A program made the position numbers and the translations under genes. Positions 9,301-18,900 of a stretch of 57,109 nucleotides of DNA are shown here, piece by piece. The notes under the pieces were generated by a model, which had not been told where the DNA came from, did not search any database, and worked only from the letters and a program-made list of their open reading frames with translations. How positions within the stretch are numbered: position 1 is the stretch's first letter; each line of letters begins with the position of its first letter. The stretch is from Lentimicrobium sp. GTDB lineage: Bacteria; Bacteroidota; Bacteroidia; Bacteroidales; Lentimicrobiaceae. The stretch covers positions 1-57,109 of the forward strand of contig JAMLHF010000026.1 of assembly GCA_023957275.1 (NCBI GenBank), given 5' to 3'.

Positions 9301-10770
9301 CTATCTGCTGTAATTCGGCGCTTCACTGGTAATGGTGATATCATGGGGATGACTTTCGGTAACGCCGGCTGCGGTTATTTTGATAAACCTGGCCTGTTGA
9401 AGCCGGGCAATATTTTCAGATCCTGTATACCCCATGCCTGCACGCAGGCCGCCCACCAGTTGATGGACCACTTCCGACAGGGTTCCTTTGAACGGCACGC
9501 GGCCCGCGATCCCTTCAGGGACCAGCTTTTTGATGTCCTCTTCCATATCCTGGAAATAACGATCTTTCGATCCTTTCTGCATCGCTTCCATGGAACCCAT
9601 CCCCCTGTATGACTTATACTTACGACCTTCGTAGATAATGGTTTCACCGGGAGATTCCTCCACTCCCGCGAACAAGCCGCCCGCCATAATGCAGTCGGCC
9701 CCGGCTGCAATGGCCTTGGGGATGTCGCCGGTATAACGGATTCCTCCGTCGGCAATAACAGGGATACCGGAGCCTTTCAGTTCCGAAGCTACCTGATAAA
9801 TGGCAGAAAGCTGCGGAATGCCGATGCCGGCAATAACCCGCGTTGTGCATATAGAACCGGGGCCTATACCAACCTTAATCCCGTCGATGTCCAGCTTTCT
9901 GAAATCACGGGCCGCTTCGGCCGTGCCCACATTGCCAACGATCAGGTCTACACCGGGAAACCGCTTCCGGAATAATTTCGTGGCATCCATCACTCCTTTG
10001 GAATGACCATGGGCCGTATCGATCACCACCGCATCAACCCCGTTGTTTACCAGTGCCTGAACCCTTTCGGTCATATCAGATGTGACGCCGACAGCCGCGG
10101 CCACCCTCAGCCGGCCCCGCTCATCTTTGCAGGCATTCGGCCGGGCCTTGATTTTAATGATGTCTTTATAGGTAATCAGTCCGACAAGTTTGAAATCCTT
10201 GTCAACCACCGGAAGTTTCTCTATTTTGTACTGCTGAAGAATATCCGCCGCCTTTTCGAAATCGGTAAATTCAGTAGTTGTGATCAGGTTTTGGCTGGTC
10301 ATTACCTCTGCAACAGGCTTTCGCGGATTTCGCTCAAAACGAAGGTCGCGGTTGGTCACTATCCCGATAAGCTTTCCGGATAGATCCACCACCGGAATTC
10401 CACCGATCCCGTAATCCCGCATAATCGCCAGTGCATCCGCTACCAGGGCACCTTCGGTCAGGGTGATCGGATCCAGGATCATTCCGTTTTCAGCCCGTTT
10501 CACCTTACGCACCTCGTTTGCCTGATCCTCAATCGACATGTTCTTATGCAACACGCCTATTCCACCTTCCTGGGCAATGGCAATGGCCATCACGGCATCG
10601 GTAACGGTATCCATGGCGGCCGTGACAATCGGGATATTCAGTCTGATATTCCGCGAAAAACGGGTGGAGATGTCAACATCGCGCGGCAGAACCTCTGAAT
10701 AGGCCGGCATAAGCAAAACATCATCAAAGGTTAAGCCTTCGCCCGTAAACTTTTCACTGATTGCTGGCAT
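9301..10770 (-). CDS. guaB: Inosine-5'-monophosphate dehydrogenase
   Basis: GuaB oxidises IMP to XMP with NAD, the committed step of GMP synthesis in the cytosol. From the ATG at 10768-10770 the protein is 489 residues. It has the N-terminal [16 protein letters not shown], two CBS domains (about 95-205, e.g. [10 protein letters not shown] and LITYKDIIK), the active-site loop [11 protein letters not shown] with catalytic Cys308, [13 protein letters not shown], and the flap region [11 protein letters not shown] frame extension to a TTG at 10794 is rejected because that TTG is part of the -7 promoter element. The gene heads a run of envelope-folding genes. Identity is certain. Confidence 0.97.
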   Translation of the reverse strand: MPAISEKFTGEGLTFDDVLLMPAYSEVLPRDVDISTRFSRNIRLNIPIVTAAMDTVTDAVMAIAIAQEGGIGVLHKNMSIEDQANEVRKVKRAENGMILDPITLTEGALVADALAIMRDYGIGGIPVVDLSGKLIGIVTNRDLRFERNPRKPVAEVMTSQNLITTTEFTDFEKAADILQQYKIEKLPVVDKDFKLVGLITYKDIIKIKARPNACKDERGRLRVAAAVGVTSDMTERVQALVNNGVDAVVIDTAHGHSKGVMDATKLFRKRFPGVDLIVGNVGTAEAARDFRKLDIDGIKVGIGPGSICTTRVIAGIGIPQLSAIYQVASELKGSGIPVIADGGIRYTGDIPKAIAAGADCIMAGGLFAGVEESPGETIIYEGRKYKSYRGMGSMEAMQKGSKDRYFQDMEEDIKKLVPEGIAGRVPFKGTLSEVVHQLVGGLRAGMGYTGSENIARLQQARFIKITAAGVTESHPHDITITSEAPNYSR

Positions 10771-10791
10771 GTTTTTCCGGATTGGGAAGCG

Positions 10792-10799
10792 CAAAGTTA
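10792..10799 (-). promoter_or_regulatory. Promoter -7 element for guaB and downstream genes
   Basis: The minus strand reads TAACTTTG, an exact TAnnTTTG match, 21 bases before the guaB ATG. A TTG lies 15 bases further upstream (10815-10817), which is short for a -33 element. The rest of the 340-base gap up to 11139 shows nothing else I can name. Confidence 0.5.
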
Positions 10800-11124
10800 T
10801 GAAAAATAGATTTTCAACGGGTTACTGTTATCCCGGCAGCCCGCCGGATAAAATACATGCCCGGCGCCCTGAAGATTACCTTGCGGTAAGACAATCGCTG
10901 TCATAACAGGATAAGTTCTTCACAAACCATTGCAGGAATATTTATATTGCACTGATTATGTTTTATTTAGCAATAATATCAAACATCCTGCTATCGAAAA
11001 GTAACATTGAAGACTCAAAAATATTCATTCAAAAACCGCGAAAAAGCCGGGCACAACTGTATTGTTAAAAAATCCTAAATTTACAGGCTAAATCACTCAG
11101 GCTGAAAATCCTGATTTCTGCCTC

Positions 11125-11132
11125 TAATTTTG
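11125..11132 (+). promoter_or_regulatory. Possible -7 element very close to the S9 peptidase start
   Basis: TAATTTTG matches TAnnTTTG but ends only seven bases before the ATG at 11140, which would give an almost leaderless transcript. No -33 TTTG is visible at the right distance, so this may be chance in AT-rich DNA. Confidence 0.25.
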
Positions 11133-11139
11133 AAAGATC

Positions 11140-13554
11140 ATGAAACGGCTTCTTCTTTTACTTACTGTTATGTACGGATTCCTACAGGCGCAAAACCCGC
11201 AGCCATACCAGCTGCCCCCGAAAGAGATTCTTGATCTCGTGGATATCAATCCCAGGCCACTGATACGCATCGACTCCCGGAATCAGACGATGGTCATGCT
11301 TGAGCGCCGCGCCTTCAAAACCCTTGAAGAGATGGCTGCCGGGGAGGTAAGGCTCGGGGGCCTGCGCATCAATCCACTGACCAACGGGCCTTCCAGGGCA
11401 AATTACACCTATGGCATATCCATTCTGAATATTGCGTCAGGAGAAACATCAACCGTAAAAGGTTTACCTGACCAACTTAAAATCTCTGATTTCAGCTTTT
11501 CGCCGGATGAAACGAAAATCGCATTCACCAATACCCTGCCCGCAGGCATTGAACTATGGACGGTAGATCTGGTCTCCGGTCAGGCAAACCGGGTTACGGA
11601 TGCCAACCTCAATGCAAGCATTGGGATGCCGTATCTGTGGACCCCTGATTCCGAGTCTTTGCTTGTTTTTATGATCCCCTCATCCAGGGAAACGCTGACT
11701 ACCGGACTGCAACTGCCGGAAGGCCCTGCAATTCAGGAGAGTACCGGACGCAGGGCCCCGGTCAGGACTTATCAGGACCTGCTGCGCTCACCGGCTGATG
11801 AGAAGGCTTTTAACCATTACGCAGAATCCGGAATCTTCAGGGTCAGCCTGAACGGAACGGCTGCACCTTTTCTCCCGACGGCCATCTACCGCTCGCTCAG
11901 CTTTTCGCCGGATGGTAACTATCTGATGGTTCAGACCATACAACGACCCTATTCCTACATAGTTCCCTATTACAGATTTCCTGTAACTTATGCCATTCAT
12001 AAGGCCGATGGAAGCCTGTACCGCATTTTCCACCAACGACCGCTGGTTGAAGAATTGCCAACCGGCTTCGATGCGGTGGAAACAGGCAAAAGGAATATTC
12101 AGTGGCGGAGTGATCTTCCGGCGACACTTTGCTGGGTCGAAGCCATGGACAAGGGCGATCCTGAAGTCAATGTCCCGGTCAGAGACCAGGTGTACACCCT
12201 CGATGCCCCGTTCACGGGGGAACCCTTTATCCTGGCGGCTACCCCCAACCGTTTCCGCTACGTAACATGGGGAAATTCAGAAACAGCGCTTATAACTGAC
12301 GGCTGGTGGAAAACCCGCAGATCAACCACCTTTCTGGTCAATCCCGGGTCAGGAAAGAGTTCCATGAAAGTGATCTTTGACCGCTCCACGGAAGATTATT
12401 ACGGGGATCCCGGCGATTTCCTGCAAAAACGCAACCACCTGAATGCCTATTCACTCTGGTTTTCACCGGACAATAAAAAATTGTACCTACAAGGCGAGGG
12501 ATACTCCCCGGAAGGCAACAAACCATTCCTGGATGAATTTGACCTGAAAACACTGAAAACCAAACGCCTGTGGCAGGCTGACGGCATTTCAACCTATGAA
12601 TCGGTCGTAAGGGTTGTCAGCCCCGGCAAAAAGATGATGATCACCAGCATAGAAAGCAAGACCGAAAATCCAAACTTTTACCTGCGTTCAGGTAAATCGC
12701 TCAGGAGACTTACCGCATTCCCGAATCCGTACGCTTCATTTATGAACGTCAGCAAGGAAAGTGTACGCTACAAGCGTGCCGACGGAGTTGACCTTTCGGC
12801 CACCCTTTACCTGCCGGCGGGCTATGACAAAGCGCGCGACGGACGGTTGCCCATGCTGATGTGGGCCTATCCGAGGGAATACAAGGATGCCGGACAGGCA
12901 GGACAGGTGAAAGAGTCGCCGCATACCTTCGTGCAGCTATACTATGGCTCCCCGGTTTACTGGGCTGCCCGCGGGTATGCCATTCTCGACGATGCCGATT
13001 TCCCGGTTATAGGCGAAGGAGAAACCGAGCCCAACGATTCATTTACTGATCAGCTGGTGGCCAATGCCGCCGCCGCGATAGATTTTGCGGTTGAACGCGG
13101 GGTAGCCGACAGAAACCGCGTGGCCATCGGTGGCCACTCGTACGGGGCGTTTATGACCGCCAACCTGATGGCCCACAGCGACCTGTTTGCAGCCGGTATC
13201 GCCCGCAGCGGCGCTTACAACCGCACCCTGACGCCGTTCGGTTTCCAGGCCGAAGAGCGTACCTTCTGGGAGGCACAGGATGTTTACCTGAAAATGTCGC
13301 CGTTTGTGCATGCCGATAAAATCAACGAACCCCTGCTGCTGATCCACGGCGATGCCGACAACAACCCGGGCACCTTCACCCTGCAGAGCGAAAGGCTGTT
13401 CGGCGCGATCAAAGGATTGGGGGGAACGGCCAGACTGGTGCTGCTTCCTTATGAAAGTCACGGATACAGCGCCAGGGAAAATGTGCTGCACATGCTCTGG
13501 GAAACGGATACCTGGCTGGAAAAATATGTAAAAAACAGAGGGGTAAAGGAATAA
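11140..13554 (+). CDS. Secreted S9 family (prolyl oligopeptidase/DPP-like) serine peptidase
   Basis: This 804-residue protein has a signal peptide (MKRLLLLLTVMYGFLQAQ). A long N-terminal beta-propeller-like region (about 30-540, with SFSPDETKIAF and SFSPDGNYLMV repeats) precedes a C-terminal alpha/beta-hydrolase. The catalytic triad is visible: Ser667 in GGHSYGAFM, Asp740 in LLIHGDADNNPG and His774 in YESHGYS. The family cleaves short peptides, often after proline, and in Bacteroidota such enzymes act in the periplasm on imported peptides. No T9SS tail is present. It stands alone on the plus strand and ends five bases before the stop of a convergent gene. Exact specificity cannot be read. Confidence 0.92.
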   Translation: MKRLLLLLTVMYGFLQAQNPQPYQLPPKEILDLVDINPRPLIRIDSRNQTMVMLERRAFKTLEEMAAGEVRLGGLRINPLTNGPSRANYTYGISILNIASGETSTVKGLPDQLKISDFSFSPDETKIAFTNTLPAGIELWTVDLVSGQANRVTDANLNASIGMPYLWTPDSESLLVFMIPSSRETLTTGLQLPEGPAIQESTGRRAPVRTYQDLLRSPADEKAFNHYAESGIFRVSLNGTAAPFLPTAIYRSLSFSPDGNYLMVQTIQRPYSYIVPYYRFPVTYAIHKADGSLYRIFHQRPLVEELPTGFDAVETGKRNIQWRSDLPATLCWVEAMDKGDPEVNVPVRDQVYTLDAPFTGEPFILAATPNRFRYVTWGNSETALITDGWWKTRRSTTFLVNPGSGKSSMKVIFDRSTEDYYGDPGDFLQKRNHLNAYSLWFSPDNKKLYLQGEGYSPEGNKPFLDEFDLKTLKTKRLWQADGISTYESVVRVVSPGKKMMITSIESKTENPNFYLRSGKSLRRLTAFPNPYASFMNVSKESVRYKRADGVDLSATLYLPAGYDKARDGRLPMLMWAYPREYKDAGQAGQVKESPHTFVQLYYGSPVYWAARGYAILDDADFPVIGEGETEPNDSFTDQLVANAAAAIDFAVERGVADRNRVAIGGHSYGAFMTANLMAHSDLFAAGIARSGAYNRTLTPFGFQAEERTFWEAQDVYLKMSPFVHADKINEPLLLIHGDADNNPGTFTLQSERLFGAIKGLGGTARLVLLPYESHGYSARENVLHMLWETDTWLEKYVKNRGVKE

Positions 13555-13559
13555 ACCAA

Positions 13560-15578
13560 TCAGCGGAAAAGCATAACAAAACCTTTCCGGACGTAATCCG
13601 TTCCGTTGAAATCCCTGTACCTGACGATAACAGCATAAATCCCTGCGGCAGCTTCCTGTCCGTTGAAAGAGCCGTCCCAGCCTGCGGTGTAATCATTGGT
13701 TTCGAAGACCAGTTGACCCCATCGGTTGTAGATCAGCATGCTGTAAAAACCCGGCTCAATATTTCTGACAAGGGGTTTAAACTCCGGCGAAAGACCTCCG
13801 GCCCTGAACGCGTTGGGCATGCGAATATCGGCTTCTCCGGGAAGCAGCACCTCGTTGGAACGGCTGACGGCGTCATCCGACCTGACAGCCTCAACATAGT
13901 AGGTCACGCGGCCGGCTTCCGCACCTGAAGCGTAATCATTGAAAAAGAGCACTGAAGGCGATACCTGCTGCGGAAATCCCGCTGCCGGCTGCCCGTTGTC
14001 GAAGCGATAAACCTTGTAGGCCACTGGTCCGTCAGGCCATCCCTCAATGGCGTTCCAGTTCAGCCGGATGTTGCCGCTCCCCATATCGGTAAGTTCCAGA
14101 AAAATACTTCTCATCACCGCCGAGGATGCAAGCTCAAAACCACAGGGATCCAGGGCAACTACCCGGTAATAATAGCTCGAACCGGTAACTTCAGCGGCAG
14201 GCTCGGGCAGAATCAGCGAACTCCCGGCGCCCCAGCCAGTCCTCAGCAAGGGTTGCAGCGAGGCAGGCCCTTCTGATGAGCGCAATACTTCAATTTCAGC
14301 AATCAGGGAAGCCGGTGATCCCGAAAGGTACAGGTCAATCCGTTCATTATTCAGCACCGTGAGGTTATCCAGGGCGAAAGCAGCGAGCTGTTCCGGATCG
14401 GGGAACAACTCAAGCCTGCAGCTTTCCGAACTCAGCGTGTTATCCGTATTAACGCCAATGACAGAATAGGTGTAACTGCCTCCCGGTTCCAGCAATTCAT
14501 CGTCGATGAAGGTGTAGGTTGACGCAGTACCAGCAGGAACGGAGCCTATTTCCACAGGCGGCCCTCCGTTATATGAGCGCATAATGATATAACTGCTTAC
14601 CGGCGGCATCATGTTTTCGTAGGAATTCCAGCTGAGCGATGCTTTCCGGTTGCAGAGGGATTCCGTATCCCCGCTGATCAGGATGGTATTGTGAGGCCTG
14701 AGGTAGTTCACCGCGCCAGAACTTGAGTTGCCGCACTGGTCGATGGCGCGCATTACATAGGTAACCGACTCATTGCAGGGGTCGTGATAGGTCGGCAGGG
14801 TGGTAAGATCATCCGTAAAAAAATCAGTATATCCCGTGGTGGCGTGATCATTGAAATTAGGCCCCTCCTTCACCCCGATCACGTATCCGCTTACGTCGGG
14901 CGTAGGACTGTGCGCCCAGTGCACTTCCGCTTTTCCGTCGACAATGGTGACATAAGAAAGCACCGGGTCCTCCGGAAGGTTATCGTCTTCAAATATGCCG
15001 CTTGAAATACTGGAAGCGGCATAATAGATACCTGTTTCATAAACCACCCGGTAATACATGGTTACCGGATCACACAAGGCATTGACGGTATCATAACAGA
15101 ACAACTGCGTGGTCTCCCCCACTCTGGTAAAATCTATCCCGTTTTCTGACCTGTAAACAACATAGAATTCCCCCCCGCCCAGTTTCATGCTGTTCCAGTC
15201 GAGCCGGGCAATTCCGGTTCCCGTTCCGCCGTTCGATACCAGCAGCATGATCGTCCGCAGCCGGTTCGAATCGCCCGAGACTCCGGATGAATTAAAGGTA
15301 ATCAGAAATGCTTCGTAGCCGGTAGTCATCCCGTCGGAAACCGGCAGAAACCCTTCTTCCGCGGTGGCGGGAAAATCAATGGAATTATAGGCGCCCATGC
15401 TCCCCGTAGGGCGGTAAAAGAGCCTGAACCCGTCAAATGACCCTGACGGCATATTCCAGGTAGCAAATACCGAGCCGTCCAGCTCGACCGACAGGCTGAC
15501 AAACTGGGGCGTCGGCTGGGCAGAGGCCCACCCGCTGAGCACAATCATTACTAAGCCGGTTAATAGTTTTCTGAGCAC
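13560..15578 (-). CDS. Fibronectin type III repeat protein with type B T9SS sorting domain
   Basis: The 672-residue protein has a signal peptide (MLRKLLTGLVMIVLSGWASAQ). Several FN3-like beta-sandwich repeats follow (e.g. ARLDWNSMKLGGGEFYVVYR, ASLSWNSYENMMPP, IRLNWNAIEGWPDGPVAYKV). The last 85 residues form the gliding-motility C-terminal (CHU_C) module: MPNAFRAGGLSPEFKP, then MLIYNRWGQLVFETND, GWDGSFNGQEAAAGIY and a basic tail. That module directs type B secretion by the type IX system. It is predicted to be a surface-attached or released adhesin-like protein; no enzyme domain is visible. It is convergent with the S9 peptidase, 5 bases apart. Confidence 0.88.
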   Translation of the reverse strand: MLRKLLTGLVMIVLSGWASAQPTPQFVSLSVELDGSVFATWNMPSGSFDGFRLFYRPTGSMGAYNSIDFPATAEEGFLPVSDGMTTGYEAFLITFNSSGVSGDSNRLRTIMLLVSNGGTGTGIARLDWNSMKLGGGEFYVVYRSENGIDFTRVGETTQLFCYDTVNALCDPVTMYYRVVYETGIYYAASSISSGIFEDDNLPEDPVLSYVTIVDGKAEVHWAHSPTPDVSGYVIGVKEGPNFNDHATTGYTDFFTDDLTTLPTYHDPCNESVTYVMRAIDQCGNSSSGAVNYLRPHNTILISGDTESLCNRKASLSWNSYENMMPPVSSYIIMRSYNGGPPVEIGSVPAGTASTYTFIDDELLEPGGSYTYSVIGVNTDNTLSSESCRLELFPDPEQLAAFALDNLTVLNNERIDLYLSGSPASLIAEIEVLRSSEGPASLQPLLRTGWGAGSSLILPEPAAEVTGSSYYYRVVALDPCGFELASSAVMRSIFLELTDMGSGNIRLNWNAIEGWPDGPVAYKVYRFDNGQPAAGFPQQVSPSVLFFNDYASGAEAGRVTYYVEAVRSDDAVSRSNEVLLPGEADIRMPNAFRAGGLSPEFKPLVRNIEPGFYSMLIYNRWGQLVFETNDYTAGWDGSFNGQEAAAGIYAVIVRYRDFNGTDYVRKGFVMLFR

Positions 15579-15608
15579 AGAGATCTCAAATTTGCCTTTA
15601 ACTTACTC

Positions 15609-15616
15609 CAAAGTTA
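15609..15616 (-). promoter_or_regulatory. Possible -7 promoter element for the type B T9SS gene
   Basis: The minus strand reads TAACTTTG, an exact TAnnTTTG match, 30 bases before the ATG at 15578. No matching -33 element is obvious. Confidence 0.4.
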
Positions 15617-15882
15617 CAAAACAGCCGGAGACGATTCCATAATAACTGAATGAATCATGAAATATTATTCTCCGGCTTTAAGCCATTCGTTGCGATATCA
15701 GGTTTGAATTTGTATAAAAACGGGTAATTACAAATTATCGTGTCTTACAAGCGGCATTGCATATACCATGCAACTGTAAAATATTTTAAAAGTAACCGCC
15801 GGAAACCTTCCCCGCCGGAAAATTGTTTACTCCGGTGGAAGCATAAGTCAGCGGTCATGATGAATTGTATAGCCAAAAGCAA

Positions 15883-15890
15883 TAATTTTG
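15883..15890 (+). promoter_or_regulatory. Possible -7 promoter element for the BACON/CUB protein gene
   Basis: TAATTTTG matches TAnnTTTG 69 bases before the ATG at 15960. A TTG at 15865-15867 is 15 bases upstream, shorter than usual. The rest of the 380-base gap (15579-15959) shows no gene or RNA that I recognise. Confidence 0.35.
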
Positions 15891-15959
15891 TCCGGCTGAA
15901 ATCAATCACTTTTACATCACTACCCAACCCTATTCTTCACACACACAACGTCCATTGCT

Positions 15960-18900
15960 ATGAAAATAACCTATACCCTGCTATTGTCACTTTTATGTGC
16001 TGCCGCATCTGTATTTGCGCAGGACAGCATTGTAAAGCCTGCCGTGGTCGGTCACGGAACCCTGATTGGCGTCACCCCGCCGCTTCGCGACCTGCCTCCG
16101 CTTACCCAGTCGGAGTGGGATGAAATGGAAGCCAAAGCACATGAAAAGCTGCTGAATCCCAAACTGCGCACCAGAACATATCCCTATGCCGAAACTGCAT
16201 TGCCCAAAGGGCCTGACGGCGTGTGGCAGAAAACCATGGGAACAAACAAGGCCATGCAAAGCGATCCCATCGTGAATTTTCAGGGGCAGACTTCTCCTTA
16301 CTTTCCCCCTGACGAGAATGGTACGGCCGGGCCTAACCATTACATGCAAACGGTGAACACCACTTATGCCATCTATTCCAAGACAGGCACCCTGCTGGCG
16401 GGTCCGACCAATATGAACCTGCTGTTCGGCAGTGTTCCCGGAGCCAACTGCAACGATGGCGACCCCATTATTTTGTACGATGAAATGGCCGACCGCTGGA
16501 TGGCCGCCGAATTTTCACTCTGCGGATCACCCGACAGGATGCTGGTTGCCGTTTCGGCCACCAACGACCCCACAGGCAGCTGGTATCAGTACTCCTTTAA
16601 CATGGGCGGCATGCCCGACTACGAAAAATTCGGCATCTGGCCCGATGGGTATTACATGGGGACAAACACCTCGAACAATACCGATATTTATGTATTTGAG
16701 CGTGAAGTGATGCTGAACGGCGGCACCAATCCAAAAATGGTGTCTTTCGACAATCCCTGGAGACCGGGATCGGTTGACGGTTTTATGATGGTCCCCCCGG
16801 TTGACAACGACGGACCGGCTGCTCCGGCAGGATCTCCCGGAATCTTCATCGCCCATCAGGACGACGCTTTCGGCGGAAGCGCTGACCAGCTCTGGATCTA
16901 TGAACTGGATGTGGACTGGACAACCACGTCGAACTCTACGTTTACGAGGGTTCAGCAGATCAACGTGGAACCTTTCGACAGCAACTTCGGCAACAACTGG
17001 AACAACATCAAACAGCCGGGAACCAGTCAGGAGCTCGACGCCATTCCCCAGGTAATAATGAATGTGCCCCAGTACCGCAATTTCGGTTCTTACCAGACCA
17101 TTATATGCTGCCATACCGTTGATGTTGACGCAACCGATCACGCCGGTATCCGCTGGTATGAGTTGCGCAGGACATCGGGCGACTGGACCATCCGCCAGCA
17201 GGGCACTTATGCCCCGGATGAACATTCACGCTGGATGGGCAGTATTATGCTGAACGGATCCAATGAACTTGCGCTGGGATATTCCGTTTCAAGCAGCAGC
17301 GTCTATCCAGGCATCCGTTATACCGGACAAACGGCTGAAGAATATGCACAGGCCAGCGGCATCATGGATGTTCCCGAAGGGATTATCTGGGAAGGTACGG
17401 CCTCGCAAACAGGCGCCAACCGCTGGGGCGACTACTCCCTGCTGAGCGTTGATCCCGCCGATGATGAAACTTTCTGGTACACCAATCAGTATGTAAGCGG
17501 CGGACAGAGGACACGTATTGCATCCTTCAACATCGGCCCGCTGGGACCGAATGCATCGTTTATCGCCAACAATACCCTGCCATGCATCGATGAAACCGTA
17601 AACTTTACCGATATCAGCACCGGCGGCCCCGTTTCATGGAGTTGGTCATTCCTTCCCAACACGGTGACTTTTGTGGAAGGCACCAATAGCAATTCGCAGA
17701 ACCCCCGGGTGCAGTTCAACGCACTCGGAAGCTATTCGGTTACGTTATCGGCCACCAATGCCGGCGGGAGCAACGCGGTTACCCAGACCAACTACATTAC
17801 GGTGAACGAAGCCAATGCGGCATTTTCAGCCACGCCCCAGAACATCGTGGTGAACAATCCGGTGCAGTTCATTGACGAATCCACCTGTGATGTAACCTCC
17901 TGGAATTGGAATTTCGGGGAAGGCGCCGAACCGGCCACAGCCACCGGGCCGGGACCTCATCAGGTGATTTATGTTACCACAGGGACCAAAACCGTTGCGC
18001 TCACCGTGAACGGCAACAATACCATGACGCGTAGCGACTACATCAATGTGATTCCGGACTCCTTCAACATGAGCAACATCACCATCAATACATGCAGCGG
18101 AACATTTTACGATGCAGGAGGTCCCTCTCAGAATTATGGCAACAACCTGAACCAGACCATGGTATTCAGATCGGCCATTCCCGGCAACCAGCTGAGGGTT
18201 GAGTTTACCGGGTTTGAGCTTGAGAGCAGCGCCAACTGCGCCAATGATTACCTGTCGGTACACAACGGGCTGACGCCCTTTGCACCACAGCTCGGAAAAT
18301 GGTGCGGCAGCGACACCCCCGGTGTCATCACTTCCGACAACGGCAGCGGTGCGCTTACATTCGTTTTCAGAAGCAATGCCAGCGGAAACTACCCCGGATG
18401 GATGGCAACCATCTCCTGCTTCAGTCCGGTAACCGCCCCGCAAACCTTTACAGCCATAGCCCTGAGCGATTCGGAAATCGGTCTTGAATGGCAAAAGAAT
18501 GCCGAAAACAACGATGTACTGATCGCCTGGTCGGAAACCGGGATCGGACAACCTGTCAACGGAACCACCTATACCACGGGCGAAGTGCTGCCCGGCGGCG
18601 GGACCGTATTGTACACGGGTTCACTAAATGAATTTACACACAGCGGTTTGAATGCGCTGACCACTTATAACTACAAGGCATTTTCAATGACCCCGGCAAT
18701 GGACTATTCACCGGGGCTGGAAGCTTCGGCCACCACCCTGAATGCCCCGCCTACCCTGGCCGTTTCTCCTGTCAACATCGAAGTGGATGAAAATCAGGGG
18801 AATGCTTCCTTTACCGTGACCAGTAATTCGTTATGGAGTGCCGTGTCCGATGCTGAATGGTGCACCGTTACCCCATCAGGTAACGGAAACGGTACCATTG

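Noticed and set aside
15255-15270. tRNA T-loop-like sequence GGTTCGAATC
   Set aside because: It lies inside the type B T9SS coding region and no cloverleaf can be drawn around it.
16527-17225. Minus-strand frame of 232 codons opposite the BACON/CUB gene
   Set aside because: Antisense shadow without domain similarity or a plausible start region.
17826-18551. Minus-strand frame of 241 codons opposite the BACON/CUB gene
   Set aside because: Antisense shadow; the sense strand encodes well-formed PKD and CUB domains across the same bases.
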